Shown here piece after piece: positions 46,652 to 55,888 of a stretch of DNA of 64,000 nucleotides (its first letter is position 1; each line of letters begins with the position of its first letter). The notes below the pieces were generated by a model. The model was not told the DNA's origin. It searched no databases and saw nothing but the letters and a program-made list of their open reading frames with translations. A program made the position numbers and the translations under genes. This DNA is from Helicobacter valdiviensis (GTDB taxonomy: Bacteria; Campylobacterota; Campylobacteria; Campylobacterales; Helicobacteraceae). The DNA is taken from NCBI RefSeq assembly GCF_003245365.1, contig NZ_NBIU01000001.1, positions 115,592-179,591 on the forward strand, written 5' to 3'.

Positions 46652-47938
46652 ATGGCACATTATGAAAATTATAGCTACTTAAAAACAAGTGATGCTTGCG
46701 TAAAATGCGGAAAATGTCTTCCAGATTGCACAATTTTTGCAATCCATGGAGATGAAGCAACATCTCCTCGTGGCTTTATTGATCTTCTAGGAGCATATGA
46801 ACGCAAAGAAATTCCACTAGATAAAAATGCAAAAAAAATTTTTGAAACTTGCTTTTTATGCACAACTTGCGTAAGTGTATGCCCTAATTCCTTACCTACT
46901 GATACCTTGATTGAAAATATTCGTTTTGAAATTGCACAAAAATATGGCATTGCTTGGTTTAAAAGGCTTTTTTTTATGCTTCTTAAACATCGCTTTTTGA
47001 TGGATTTTAGCTTAAAGCTTGGTGCATTTTTCTCTCCGCTACTTTTTAAAAAATTACCTGATAAGTCCTCCATTATTCCTAGATTTTCTCTCCCTTTCAT
47101 TAAAAAAAGAGTTTTTGGTGCAATGAGCTCTAAAAGCTTCCTAAACTCTCATAAAGAAGAGCAAATTTTTAACCCCAATGCCACTCAAAGAGTAGCGATT
47201 TTTATTGGTTGCCTTGGAAATTATAACTACACACAAATTGGGACTTCTTTACTTTATATTTTAGAAGCTTTAGGTATCAATGCTTTTATCCCCAAAAAAC
47301 AAAAATGCTGTGCCGCACCTGCTTATTTTACCGGAGATTTTAAAAGTGTAGATAAACTCATTAAAGAAAATGTAGATTATTTTTTGAGCTTTATAGATAG
47401 TGTAGATGCAATTTTAATCCCTGAAGCCACTTGTGCTGCAATGGTTTTAGAAGATTGGGAAAAATTTATGCAAAAAGATGAAATATACCACAAAAAAATA
47501 CAAAAAATCCTCCCTAAAGTATTTATGGCAACACAATGGCTTCACCACCATACAAATCTAAAAGAAAAATTAGACACTTTAGAAAAAAGCGAACTTAAAG
47601 TAACCTATCATGATCCTTGCCATGCTAGAAAAGTTTTAGGTGTTTGGAAAGAACCAAGAGAACTTTTAAAAAACTTTCAATTAGTAGAAATGGAAAATCC
47701 AAATGCTTGTTGCGGTTTTGGCGGGGTAACTATGCAAACAGAAAACTTTCATCTAGCCTCCAAAGTAGGAGATAAAAAAGCCAAAATGATTGAAGACACA
47801 AAAGCCACATATGTGGCAGCCGAATGCAGTGCTTGCAGAATGCAACTTACCAATTCTTTAGAACAAAATAATGTGCAAACTCTTTTTGCCCATCCACTAG
47901 AACTTATTGCTAAGGCTCTAAGGGGTGAGAAAAAATAA
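46652..47938 (+). CDS. (Fe-S)-binding oxidoreductase, GlpC/GlcF-like
   Basis: A 428-residue redox subunit. Two N-terminal [4Fe-4S] motifs are present: CVKCGKCLPDC near residue 16 and CFLCTTCVSVCP near residue 69. Two CCG-type modules follow (KKQKCCAAPAYFTGD and VTYHDPCHARKVLG, ending in NACCGFGG). This is the layout of GlpC, GlcF or the LutA/heterodisulphide reductase type. The partner catalytic subunit is not next to it. A similar gene adjoins hemN in H. pylori, where it is annotated glpC. ATG has GGATGAAA upstream. A hairpin covers the stop codon. Confidence 0.82.
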   Translation: MAHYENYSYLKTSDACVKCGKCLPDCTIFAIHGDEATSPRGFIDLLGAYERKEIPLDKNAKKIFETCFLCTTCVSVCPNSLPTDTLIENIRFEIAQKYGIAWFKRLFFMLLKHRFLMDFSLKLGAFFSPLLFKKLPDKSSIIPRFSLPFIKKRVFGAMSSKSFLNSHKEEQIFNPNATQRVAIFIGCLGNYNYTQIGTSLLYILEALGINAFIPKKQKCCAAPAYFTGDFKSVDKLIKENVDYFLSFIDSVDAILIPEATCAAMVLEDWEKFMQKDEIYHKKIQKILPKVFMATQWLHHHTNLKEKLDTLEKSELKVTYHDPCHARKVLGVWKEPRELLKNFQLVEMENPNACCGFGGVTMQTENFHLASKVGDKKAKMIEDTKATYVAAECSACRMQLTNSLEQNNVQTLFAHPLELIAKALRGEKK

Positions 47939-47947
47939 TTTTTTCTC
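47927..47947 (+). terminator. Terminator at end of argF-hemN operon
   Basis: Perfect 9-bp stem GAGAAAAAA / TTTTTTCTC. The stop codon TAA of the Fe-S oxidoreductase gene forms the loop. Confidence 0.6.
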
Positions 47948-48029
47948 CTCTTTGATACCAAAAAACCCATAAAAATAAAATTTTATACAAGAAACGCATA
48001 CTTAAGAGTAAAATTTTAAATAGGGCTGT

Positions 48030-48035
48030 TATAAT
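48030..48035 (+). promoter_or_regulatory. -10 box of pycB promoter
   Basis: TATAAT in CTGTTATAATAAATC, 29 nt before the pycB ATG. Confidence 0.6.
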
Positions 48036-48063
48036 AAATCAATAATTATGCAAAGGATAAGGA

Positions 48064-49848
48064 ATGATAAAGATTACTGAAAACAGCTTAAGAGATGGAC
48101 ACCAATCTTTACTTGCTACTAGAATGCGAACTGAAGATATGATAGAAGCAGCAAAAATATTTGAACAAATTGGCTTTCATAGTGTAGAAGTATGGGGAGG
48201 TGCTACTTATGATACTTGCCTAAGATACTTAAAAGAAGATCCCTTTGTGCGTCTTGCAACTTTTAAAGAAATTTTTAAAACCACACCCATTCAGATGCTT
48301 TTACGCGGACAAAATCTAATAGGGTATAGACATTATGCAGATGATGTTGTAAGAGAATTTATAAGACTTTGCGCACAAAATGGGGTAGATATTTTTAGAA
48401 TTTTTGATGCACTAAATGATACAAGAAATCTCATAACTTCTATTGAAGAAGTTAAGAAACAAGGCAAACACGCACAAGGTGCTATTTGTTACACCACTTC
48501 TCCTGTGCATAGCACAAAAACTTTTGTAGAACTTGCAAAAACACTTGCAAAAATGGGTTGTGATTCTTTAGCAATCAAAGATATGGCAGGACTTATCACG
48601 CCTAATGCTACCTATGAGCTTGTAAAAGCTATTAAAGAAGAAGTAAATCTTCCCTTGGCTCTCCACACACACTCTACTGCTGGTTTTGCATTTGGCTCAC
48701 ACTTAAAAGCTATTGAAGCTGGGGTTGATATTTTAGATCTTGCTAATTCTGCATTAGCCGAAGGGACTAGCCACCCTTGCACGCAATCTATGGTAGCTAC
48801 TCTAAAAGATACAAAATGGGACAGCAAGCTTTCTTTAGAACTTATGGAAAAGGCAGCAGAAATTCTAAAGAAAAATAGAAGAAAATATAAAAAATTTGAA
48901 TCTGAATACAATAATATTGATACAAGAGTGCTTGTGAGCCAAATACCAGGCGGTATGATTTCTAATATGGCAAACCAACTCAAAGAGCAAAATGCACTTG
49001 ATAAAATGGATGAGGTGTTAAAAGAAATCCCTAATGTTAGAAAAGATTTTGGCTATCCTCCTTTGGTTACGCCCTCTAGCCAAATTGTAGGAACACAAGC
49101 GGTTTTAAACATTCTCTCACAAACCCGCTATAAAACCCTAACAACCGAATCAAAAAATCTCATCAAAGGCTATTATGGTAAAACCCCTGCTCCTATCGCA
49201 CAAGATTTAATCAAACGCTTAAAAGATGAAGGAGAAGAAATTATTAGTGTGCGTCCTGCCGATAAACTAGAAGATGAACTGCAAATTGCGCAACAAGAAA
49301 GCAAAGGTTTTGCAAAAAGTCAAACCGATATTATCTCTTATGCTATGTTTGGGCAAATTGCAAAAACATTCCTAGAAGAACGCAACGAAAATCGCCTCTC
49401 CCCAGAACCACTTACAACTTTTGAATCCAATATTAAAATGCCAAAAGAATTTAGCATTAATTTACATGGTGAAAGCTTTAGGATTAAAGTAGAAGGAAGT
49501 GGTGCAAAAGATGAGGCGGTAAGACCATTTTTTGTGCGTGTAGATGGTGATTTAAAAGAAGTCTTAGTAGAAAGCTTAGATGAAAACAATACAAGCACTC
49601 TTAAAAAATCTGATTCCTTGCCCCAAGCAAGCCTACCAGGACATATCATCTCTCCAATGCCAGGAAATCTCACAAAGCTTTTGGTGCAAGTGGGAGAGAA
49701 AATTAAAGAAGGACAAGTTTTAGCCATTGTAGAAGCTATGAAAATGGAAAATCAAGTTTTAGCAACTATAGGAGGCGAGATTAAAGAAATCTATGCCAAA
49801 GAAGGACAACAAATTAGTGCAAATTTAGCTATTATGTTTGTGGAGTAA
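48064..49848 (+). CDS. pycB: Pyruvate carboxylase subunit B (biotin/carboxyltransferase)
   Basis: Carboxyltransferase and biotin-carrier subunit of two-part pyruvate carboxylase, which refills oxaloacetate. The N-terminal barrel starts ITENSLRDGHQSLLATRMRT and has the lysine in SLAIKDMAGLITP, with HTHSTAGFA as metal site. A linker of about 100 residues leads to the C-terminal biotinyl domain, with the biotin lysine in VEAMKMENQV near residue 562. Length of 594 residues matches C. jejuni PycB. The same architecture occurs in oxaloacetate decarboxylase alpha; the absence of beta and gamma genes nearby favours PycB. pycA is not in the window. Confidence 0.88.
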   Translation: MIKITENSLRDGHQSLLATRMRTEDMIEAAKIFEQIGFHSVEVWGGATYDTCLRYLKEDPFVRLATFKEIFKTTPIQMLLRGQNLIGYRHYADDVVREFIRLCAQNGVDIFRIFDALNDTRNLITSIEEVKKQGKHAQGAICYTTSPVHSTKTFVELAKTLAKMGCDSLAIKDMAGLITPNATYELVKAIKEEVNLPLALHTHSTAGFAFGSHLKAIEAGVDILDLANSALAEGTSHPCTQSMVATLKDTKWDSKLSLELMEKAAEILKKNRRKYKKFESEYNNIDTRVLVSQIPGGMISNMANQLKEQNALDKMDEVLKEIPNVRKDFGYPPLVTPSSQIVGTQAVLNILSQTRYKTLTTESKNLIKGYYGKTPAPIAQDLIKRLKDEGEEIISVRPADKLEDELQIAQQESKGFAKSQTDIISYAMFGQIAKTFLEERNENRLSPEPLTTFESNIKMPKEFSINLHGESFRIKVEGSGAKDEAVRPFFVRVDGDLKEVLVESLDENNTSTLKKSDSLPQASLPGHIISPMPGNLTKLLVQVGEKIKEGQVLAIVEAMKMENQVLATIGGEIKEIYAKEGQQISANLAIMFVE

Positions 49849-49853
49849 AAGTT

Positions 49854-51098
49854 TTGCAAATTTTAAGCGTTAGTGAAGTCAATCATCAAATCAAAAGTCT
49901 TTTAGAGGCAACTTTCATACAAGTCAATGTAAGTGGGGAGGTAAGCAACTGCACCCACCATTCAAGCGGGCATATTTATTTTACACTAAAAGACAAGGAT
50001 TCTAGCCTAAAATGTGTGATGTTTAGAGGAAATGCTAGAAATTTAAGATTTAGAATTGAAGAGGGAATGAGCCTTCAAGTAAATGGCACAATTAGCGTTT
50101 ATGTGCCACGCGGAGAATATCAGTTAAATTGTCTTAGTGCTACTCCTAGTGGAATAGGAGAACTTACTTTAGCTTATGAGCAACTAAAAAAAGAATTTGC
50201 AGAACTTGGTTATTTTGACAAAAAACTCCCTATTCCTAAATTTCCCAAAAAAATAGCACTCATCACTTCAGGCACAGGAGCCGTTTTACAAGATATGCTT
50301 AAAATTGCTTCAAGGCGTTGGAGACTTACACAATTTGTGCTTTTTGACACTCTAGTTCAAGGAGAAGGCGCCAAAGAAATGATTGTGAAAAATATCCAAT
50401 ATGCAGATACTTTAGGTTTTGATTGCATTATCTTAGCACGCGGTGGAGGAAGCTTAGAGGATTTATGGGCTTTTAATGAAAAAATAGTAGTAGAAGCCAT
50501 CTTCCAAGCAAAAACCCCCATTGTTTCTGCTATAGGACATGAACCTGATGTAGTTTTAAGTGATTTTGCCTCCTCACTTCGTGCCCCTACCCCTAGTGCT
50601 GCTATGGAACTACTTCTTCCTGATGCTAATGAATGGCTTTTAACATTAGATGCTTTAAATTCAAATCTTGAAGCAACTTTCAAAAAGATTTTACACAAAA
50701 AGCTAGATAATCTAGCTCAAATAGATCTCCTCTTACAAAAGCTCTCTCCTTTTAGCAAGCTTCAAAGACAAGAAGAAAAGCTTAAGGTTTATAATGAACT
50801 ACTAAAAAGCAAATTTTCACACAAACTCTCCATCTTTGCAACAAAACTAGAGCCCTATTCTTTTAAATTTACACAAAAAATAGAACAAATTTTAAACAAA
50901 AAAAATAATGCACTTTTAGCACTCCTTACACAATTTGAAGCTAAAAATCCAAATTTACAAAAAAAAGGTTATTTAAAAGCTAGTATGCAAGGAAAAGTTT
51001 TACAAAATTTAAAAGATGTGGAAATTAATAGCAAACTTATCTTAGAAGATTGTAGTGCAAAAGCAGAAGTGCAAGTTTTAAGTAAAACTTGCTTTTAA
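49854..51098 (+). CDS. xseA: Exodeoxyribonuclease VII large subunit
   Basis: Catalytic subunit of ExoVII. An N-terminal OB-fold spans about residues 1-100 (LLEATFIQVNVSGEVSNCTH, SSGHIYFTLKD). The catalytic region has ITSGTGAVLQDML, ILARGGGSLEDLWAFNE and SAIGHEPDVVLSDFASSLRA, then PTPSAAMELL. A helical C-terminus follows. Length is 414 residues, a little short of E. coli. The start is TTG at 49854, 5 nt after pycB, with GTGGAG upstream in the end of pycB. Its partner xseB is at 32015. Confidence 0.93.
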   Translation: MQILSVSEVNHQIKSLLEATFIQVNVSGEVSNCTHHSSGHIYFTLKDKDSSLKCVMFRGNARNLRFRIEEGMSLQVNGTISVYVPRGEYQLNCLSATPSGIGELTLAYEQLKKEFAELGYFDKKLPIPKFPKKIALITSGTGAVLQDMLKIASRRWRLTQFVLFDTLVQGEGAKEMIVKNIQYADTLGFDCIILARGGGSLEDLWAFNEKIVVEAIFQAKTPIVSAIGHEPDVVLSDFASSLRAPTPSAAMELLLPDANEWLLTLDALNSNLEATFKKILHKKLDNLAQIDLLLQKLSPFSKLQRQEEKLKVYNELLKSKFSHKLSIFATKLEPYSFKFTQKIEQILNKKNNALLALLTQFEAKNPNLQKKGYLKASMQGKVLQNLKDVEINSKLILEDCSAKAEVQVLSKTCF

Positions 51099-51167
51099 GT
51101 TCTTTTTTAAAACCATCTTTTATGGCTATTAGTTATTAGCTTATAAAAACCCTCTCCCCTCTGCCAT

Positions 51168-51252
51168 TACGAGCATAACAAAGCAATCTAAAAGCAATTA
51201 GGAGTCTCAATCTAATGTCATTGCAAGGCGATGTAATCGCCATGGCAATCCA
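51168..51252. repeat. Dispersed palindromic repeat pair (CATTGC...GCAATC type)
   Basis: Two units follow xseA. The first is degenerate (CCATTACGAGCATAACAAAG then CAATC). The second, at 51220-51249, is a near-perfect palindrome ATTGCAAGGCGAT-GTA-ATCGCCATGGCAAT. Similar units recur at 55.85, 56.44-56.52, 60.45, 60.54, 61.03-61.11 and 61.14 kb. Confidence 0.8.
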
Positions 51253-51292
51253 AAAAGAGCAATCAAAACTTTTAAGGCAACCCTATAGACTA

Positions 51293-51331
51293 ACCACGCA
51301 AGTCGTTCCACTGCTCGCAGTGAAGAAGTGG
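51293..51331. repeat. Second dispersed repeat type (ACGCAAGTCGTTCCACTGC)
   Basis: Contains ACGCAAGTCGTTCCACTGC and a small hairpin CACTGC-TC-GCAGTG. Nearly identical to the segment at 55766-55802, on the other side of the first FHA-like gene. Confidence 0.7.
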
Positions 51332-51348
51332 AAAACCAAGTTGGTTTT
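51332..51348 (-). terminator. Terminator of first FHA-like gene
   Basis: Perfect palindrome AAAACCAA-G-TTGGTTTT beginning 4 nt beyond the stop at 51353; as RNA it folds with a 5-nt loop and ends in TTTT. Confidence 0.55.
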
Positions 51349-51352
51349 ACTT

Positions 51353-52321
51353 TTAGTATGAAGTTACCATCTGGACAATACAAGGATTGTTTGTTTTTGG
51401 ATTTTCAGAGACAAAACAAGCTTTTTCAGTATAGCGGTTTTTTTCCTCATCATACACATCCTTTTCTTCTTGATAAGGATTAATAAAAACAGGTTCTTTA
51501 TTATTTCTATCCAACAATTCACTTTTTGGCACACCTGCAAATTTTAGGTTATCATCTCCTTCTTTTTCATCAAAACTTTCAAAATGTGTTACCAAACCTA
51601 TATTAAATCTTATAGAAGCGTTTTCAAAGATTGTATAATTACTATCTATATCAAATGCATCTCCTATCGTTTTTTTGATTAGCTCTAATTGCAAAGTAAT
51701 CTTATCAAATTGAGAGGATAATTTAGCATATTGTTCTTCAAGCTTTCTTTCAAGATTTTTCATATATGTATCTTGTATAGTTGCATCATAAAGCTTTAAG
51801 TTTTTCTTGTATTCTGCATACAATTTATTATAGTTATTAAGCATTGCCACATCAATTTTACCACTTTCTTTAAGGGTTTGAATTCTATCAAGTGCTTGAA
51901 AAATAGCTTTTAGATTATTTACATCTTTAAAAAATTCAAGATCATTATTTTCTGCTAATTCAAAACCCTCTAAAAGATCACTGCCACTTTCTATATAACC
52001 TAACACAAACCATATAGCTTGCATAATAGAATCTTTGTCCCCATTAAGAATATCAAATCCTAAACTTCCTAAAATATCAGAAATTATATTCTCATCATAG
52101 TCTTCTTTTTCTCCTACATCTCCTACCAAATAAGGATTATCTAACTCATCATCTATTGGAAGCAAAATTACTTGGGAATTATCTCTTAAAAAGAAATTAT
52201 CACCCTCTTGATACACACCTGCTTCTTCCATATTTTTATTGATTAATGCAAACAAGTCTTCTTTTGAATCCATTATAGTATATTTTCTAAATAAGGGTTT
52301 ATCAGAGATTGCTTTATCCAC
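51353..52321 (-). CDS. C-terminal part of split FHA-like exoprotein 1
   Basis: Out-of-frame continuation of the gene that starts at 54195. The frame is open from an A7 run at 52380-52374; the GTG at 52321 lacks a reason to be a true start, although AGGAGGGGA lies just before it. The 322-residue frame is acidic and helical, with a coiled-coil-like stretch (LERKLEEQYAKLSSQFDKIT) and a C-terminus with two Cys separated by 11 residues (CFVSENPKTNNPC). The same end occurs in the second FHA-like gene (CTVSSSARTHNPC). One added A (A8) would join it to the upstream part as a 947-residue protein. Confidence 0.75.
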   Translation of the reverse strand: MDKAISDKPLFRKYTIMDSKEDLFALINKNMEEAGVYQEGDNFFLRDNSQVILLPIDDELDNPYLVGDVGEKEDYDENIISDILGSLGFDILNGDKDSIMQAIWFVLGYIESGSDLLEGFELAENNDLEFFKDVNNLKAIFQALDRIQTLKESGKIDVAMLNNYNKLYAEYKKNLKLYDATIQDTYMKNLERKLEEQYAKLSSQFDKITLQLELIKKTIGDAFDIDSNYTIFENASIRFNIGLVTHFESFDEKEGDDNLKFAGVPKSELLDRNNKEPVFINPYQEEKDVYDEEKNRYTEKACFVSENPKTNNPCIVQMVTSY

Positions 52322-54195
52322 TTCCCCTCCTCTTTTATAGGCAAGATAGATATTCTCAAAATTAGCTGTAAGCTTTTTTTATAATCACCCACAACCTTTC
52401 CAGCTCTATAACTACTCTTTAAGATCACATTATCATTAAAATATAGATAAATATTTTCCAAATTCAAAATAGAATCTTCTGCAACAAGGCCTGCAAATCC
52501 ACCCGCACTTGCATCTTTTTTATCGCCTTTTGCTTCAATGCTTTGGATATTGTTTAAAACAATATTTTCAATTTTATTGGCATCTGTCCAGCTAGCAAAT
52601 TCTCCGAAAAATCCACCTGCACTTACTTCGTTTTTATCGCCTTTTGCTAGAATAGGTCCAATATTATTTAAAATAATATTTTGCATTATCAAATTTTCCA
52701 CATTTAATAAATATCCAACAAAGCCTCCAGTTGCTATATGACTATTTCCAATAGTTTGTATACTCTTTATATTATGCAAAACAATCTTTCTAAATTCTCC
52801 ATCGCTTATGTAACCAGCAAATCCACCTGAATATACATAATCGTCAGCTTGATTATTAATAGTAATATCTTCTAAAAATAAATTTGTATATTTTCCACCA
52901 TTAATATTTCCTGCTAAACCTCCTGCATTAGTTTCCCAACTATTCACATTATTATTTTGATTATCCACATTAATATTTTTAAGATTGATAGAGCTAGCCT
53001 GTGATTCTTCTATTTGCCCTGCTAAGCCTCCCACATTTACAATATCAGCAACCGCATTATTTGTATTAGCAATATAAATATTACTTAGAGCAATATTGTG
53101 AAATTCACTTTCTTTTGCATATCCCACTAATGCACCAACATTAATTCCTTTTATATCCTTAAACACAATATTTTCTAAATTTAGATTTTTAAAAATAGAA
53201 TTTGTAGCACTTGCAAAAATACCAAAATTCTCTGCTTCTACCCCACTTATTGTGATATTTTGCAAGGCATAGCCTCTACCATCAAAGGTTTTATCAAAAT
53301 CTTTTGAGATTGCAACAAACCCACCTTGTGCAAAATCAAGATTATTTAGCAATGCAAATTCATTAAAGATATCTAGTGTTGTAGTTGTATTATAAGTATT
53401 TGCAAATTTTCCCCATTCTCCCACATTTCCTATGGTTGCAATCTTATAAAAATTCCCGATAAAATCAACCTTGGTATTTAAATAAGCATTGAGGCTTGTT
53501 TCAAACTTCCCACTTGTTTTAGCCTCTGCTTCTAAATTTTGTGTATGGATATTAGTAGCAAAAATATCTAATTTTTCGCCTCTAAAGGTTACTTTTTTAG
53601 CCTTCCCACTAAGGCTTAAAATTTCACCTTTATTAATTACGCTACTTCCCACCATTAGCACTTCATTTGCATTAATTTTCCCCATATTAATGACATTGCC
53701 TTTATTTGCTTGAAAGACGGGCGAAAAACTTGCACCCTCAGTTTTAAATTTTTTCATTAGGCTTTCGGTAATGGAATTACTTGAAGCTACAAATCTGTTT
53801 GCATTCACGCTTCCATTTTCAGTTATTAAGACCCCGCTAGGATTTACGATAAAAATATTATTGTTCCCACCTTCTAATTTCCCCGCTAGAATAGATGGGT
53901 TTTTAGAATAATCTAGGTTTAAGTAATTATAAGAATTCCCTTTAAAATGCACCTGTGCATCTCTACCTATATTAAATCCGCCACTCCATGCGATTACGCT
54001 ATTTTTGCCATTACCAGAAATACTCATACAAGCTCCACCCGCTTTGCAAGTTGAGATATTTCCTGTGCTTCCAGATACAAATTTCCCACCATTTGGAAGC
54101 GTATTTCCTGCTATAGTAGCCATCACTTGATTTGACATCAAAAAACTCAACACCACACTCACACACAATTTGTGCTTATAGCTATTTTTTGACAA
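52273..54195 (-). CDS. FHA-like (TpsA-type) exoprotein 1, N-terminal part
   Basis: Secreted protein with a two-partner-secretion signature. I place the start at TTG 54195, with AGGGGAACTA upstream, which gives a clean signal peptide ending SNQVMA. The TPS domain (about residues 27-220) shows NGGKFVSGSTGN, NVIAWSGGFNIG-type and NIFIVNPSGVLITENGSVNA. Then come about ten repeats with GGFAG or GGLAG and N-x-x-L-x-N-I, resembling GLUG motifs of beta-helical adhesins. After an A7 run the frame ends in LILRISILPIKEEG, unlike the rest, and stops at 52273, so the last ~20% is in another frame. No TpsB transporter gene is seen. Likely a surface adhesin when in frame. Confidence 0.8.
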   Translation of the reverse strand: MSKNSYKHKLCVSVVLSFLMSNQVMATIAGNTLPNGGKFVSGSTGNISTCKAGGACMSISGNGKNSVIAWSGGFNIGRDAQVHFKGNSYNYLNLDYSKNPSILAGKLEGGNNNIFIVNPSGVLITENGSVNANRFVASSNSITESLMKKFKTEGASFSPVFQANKGNVINMGKINANEVLMVGSSVINKGEILSLSGKAKKVTFRGEKLDIFATNIHTQNLEAEAKTSGKFETSLNAYLNTKVDFIGNFYKIATIGNVGEWGKFANTYNTTTTLDIFNEFALLNNLDFAQGGFVAISKDFDKTFDGRGYALQNITISGVEAENFGIFASATNSIFKNLNLENIVFKDIKGINVGALVGYAKESEFHNIALSNIYIANTNNAVADIVNVGGLAGQIEESQASSINLKNINVDNQNNNVNSWETNAGGLAGNINGGKYTNLFLEDITINNQADDYVYSGGFAGYISDGEFRKIVLHNIKSIQTIGNSHIATGGFVGYLLNVENLIMQNIILNNIGPILAKGDKNEVSAGGFFGEFASWTDANKIENIVLNNIQSIEAKGDKKDASAGGFAGLVAEDSILNLENIYLYFNDNVILKSSYRAGKVVGDYKKSLQLILRISILPIKEEGKWIKQSLINPYLENIL

Positions 54196-54573
54196 TAGTT
54201 CCCCTTTTAAAGTTTTAAAAATATTTAAAATTTCAATAAAACACTTAAATTTTATACAACACAATCCCACATTGTATTGAGCACTTTTAAAAACTTTAAA
54301 GAAAACTTTTACAATACTTCAAGCATTACAAAACTCTTAAAGCTAAATAGTGCTTAAAATAAAAGTATTACGACGCCAATTAATTCTTAAAAAAATAAAA
54401 TAAAACTAACTATTTTGTCTGCAAGCCTCCCCATTTAAAAAAATTCATACAATAAGAAAGAGAAATAAGAAGAAGAAAAAAATCAAATAAAAAACAAAAG
54501 AAGGAATCTGAAAGTATATTGCATCTGAAGAAATCTACTAAAAGAATTAAAGAGAGGGCTACTAGATAATATT

Positions 54574-54587
54574 CCCCCCCCCCCCCC
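54574..54587. repeat. C14 homopolymer in a degraded coding region
   Basis: Fourteen C in a row, of a length that is prone to slippage in Helicobacter and Campylobacter. On the plus strand the frame downstream reads QLQEFLLLEDLRRGKDKLKH, then IISPLPFF, for about 55 codons. Upstream in the same frame a Lys-rich stretch (HLKKSTKRIKERATR) ends in TAA just before the tract. It looks like the 3' remnant of a phase-variable gene; no intact ORF is present. Confidence 0.6.
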
Positions 54588-54655
54588 GCACAGTTACAAG
54601 AGTTTCTTTTGTTAGAAGACTTGCGTAGGGGGAAGGATAAACTTAAACATATCAT

Positions 54656-55096
54656 TAGTCCCCTCCCTTTTTTTATTTTAAATTTAACACTTTTTAGTTC
54701 TAAAAATGACTATGCCTCATTGCATATGTATTTAATTGTTACTTAATTGATACCAATTAAATACATAAAAATAGTAACTTTTATTTATTTAAACCAAGTT
54801 AAAGCCATAAATATTTTTTAGTTTTAAGGTAAAATAACTTTATAATACATACTTAATAAAAATTTTATTATTCTTACAAATACATAATACAGGACTTCAT
54901 AAAAATATTTTCTTATAAATAAAATATAAAATTTTATTTTATTATGTTACTTTTCGTGCAAAATATGTGCATTTTACTATAAAAATAATGGTTGATTTAG
55001 TAGTTTTTCCCTAGTTTTATTGTAATTTTCTTGTAAAATAATAGGTATTTTTAATAAAATTGAAGTAATTTTGCCTTAAATTATATTTTTAGAGCT
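54656..55096. other. AT-rich intergenic region without recognised signals
   Basis: About 440 nt beyond the C14 remnant. The first ~100 nt complete the remnant frame (stop near 54752). The rest is AT-rich with poly-T and poly-A runs; I see no gene, hairpin of note or repeat shared with the rest of the window. Confidence 0.5.
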
Positions 55097-55549
55097 TTAC
55101 CAAAAAAGCCATATTTTTTTAAAAAATCCCAATTTTTTCTTAGAATAATGTTCTATAAGCTTCACAATCTCTTTTCTTCTAAAAAGAACTGCAAAATCAT
55201 AAGGGCTTAGCCCAGCAGTATTAACCTTATCAGGATTTGCACCTGCTTTTAAGAGCGTTTCTGCAACCTCCACATACCCTTTAAAGCAAACTCCAGCAAG
55301 CGGAGTTAGATTTTTATCATTAACTTTATCTACATCTGCTTTATAGGATATTAATAGCTTTACTGCCTCCAAAGAATTATAATAACTTGCTAGCATTATT
55401 AAGGTATCACCCTTATGGTTTGCTAGGTTTGGATTCATTCCGTTTTTAAGTAAAATCTCTAATGATTCCACATCATTTTGCCTAGCAAAATCAAAGCTCA
55501 TCGCACATAATTCTTCTAGTTTTTCTTTATCTTGTGGGCTTAAATCCAT
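55097..55549 (-). CDS. Ankyrin-repeat protein
   Basis: A 150-residue protein with about four ankyrin repeats between residues 18 and 140: NDVESLEILLKNGMNPNLAN, GDTLIMLASYYNSLEAVKLL, LTPLAGVCFKGYVEVAETLL and LSPYDFAVLFRRKEIVKLI. No signal peptide; probably cytoplasmic, for protein-protein contact. AAGGAATAATT precedes the ATG. C. jejuni Cj1386 is a similar-sized ankyrin protein that works with catalase, but no katA is near here, so that role should not be transferred. The gene lies alone between repeat-rich regions. Confidence 0.85.
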   Translation of the reverse strand: MDLSPQDKEKLEELCAMSFDFARQNDVESLEILLKNGMNPNLANHKGDTLIMLASYYNSLEAVKLLISYKADVDKVNDKNLTPLAGVCFKGYVEVAETLLKAGANPDKVNTAGLSPYDFAVLFRRKEIVKLIEHYSKKKLGFFKKIWLFW

Positions 55550-55765
55550 AATTATTCCTTATTTTTTTAGCAACTATGCAATGTTTATTTCTATTTTGCA
55601 CCATTATATCAGATTTCTCTGCAATACATTCTAAGATTAATTTTTTATAAATAACTTCTAAATAGATACATAATTTGTTTATTATAGTTTTTGATACAAA
55701 AATAATCTATTACATCTATCTTTCTTACTACTGTGATTTTTCAAATCCTAGTGACAATAAAAAGA

Positions 55766-55888
55766 GACTGCCACGCAAGTCGTTCCACTGCTTGCAGTGA
55801 CGCTTTGAAATTCCTATTGTATTATTGTAAGAGATTTCCTCCTCTCCTCTGTCATTGCGAGGAGTGAAACGATGAAGCAATCTAAAAA
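55766..55888. repeat. Dispersed palindromic repeats
   Basis: Within the ~1.2-kb gene-poor stretch 55550-56782. At 55766-55802 is a copy of the ACGCAAGTCGTTCCACTGC repeat. At 55851-55888 is GTCATTGCGAGGAGTGAAAC, then GATGAAGCAATCTAAAAAG, a canonical unit of the CATTGC...GCAATC family. The first 200 nt (55550-55765) are AT-rich with no evident signal. Confidence 0.75.

Noticed and set aside
54410..54655. 81-codon minus-strand ORF across the C14 tract
   Set aside because: Low-complexity translation (GGGG, then Phe/Leu-rich), no ribosome binding site; the plus-strand remnant explains the tract better.
55097..55549. Catalase-associated ankyrin protein (Cj1386-like function)
   Set aside because: No catalase gene is adjacent, and similarity in ankyrin repeats alone does not support that role.
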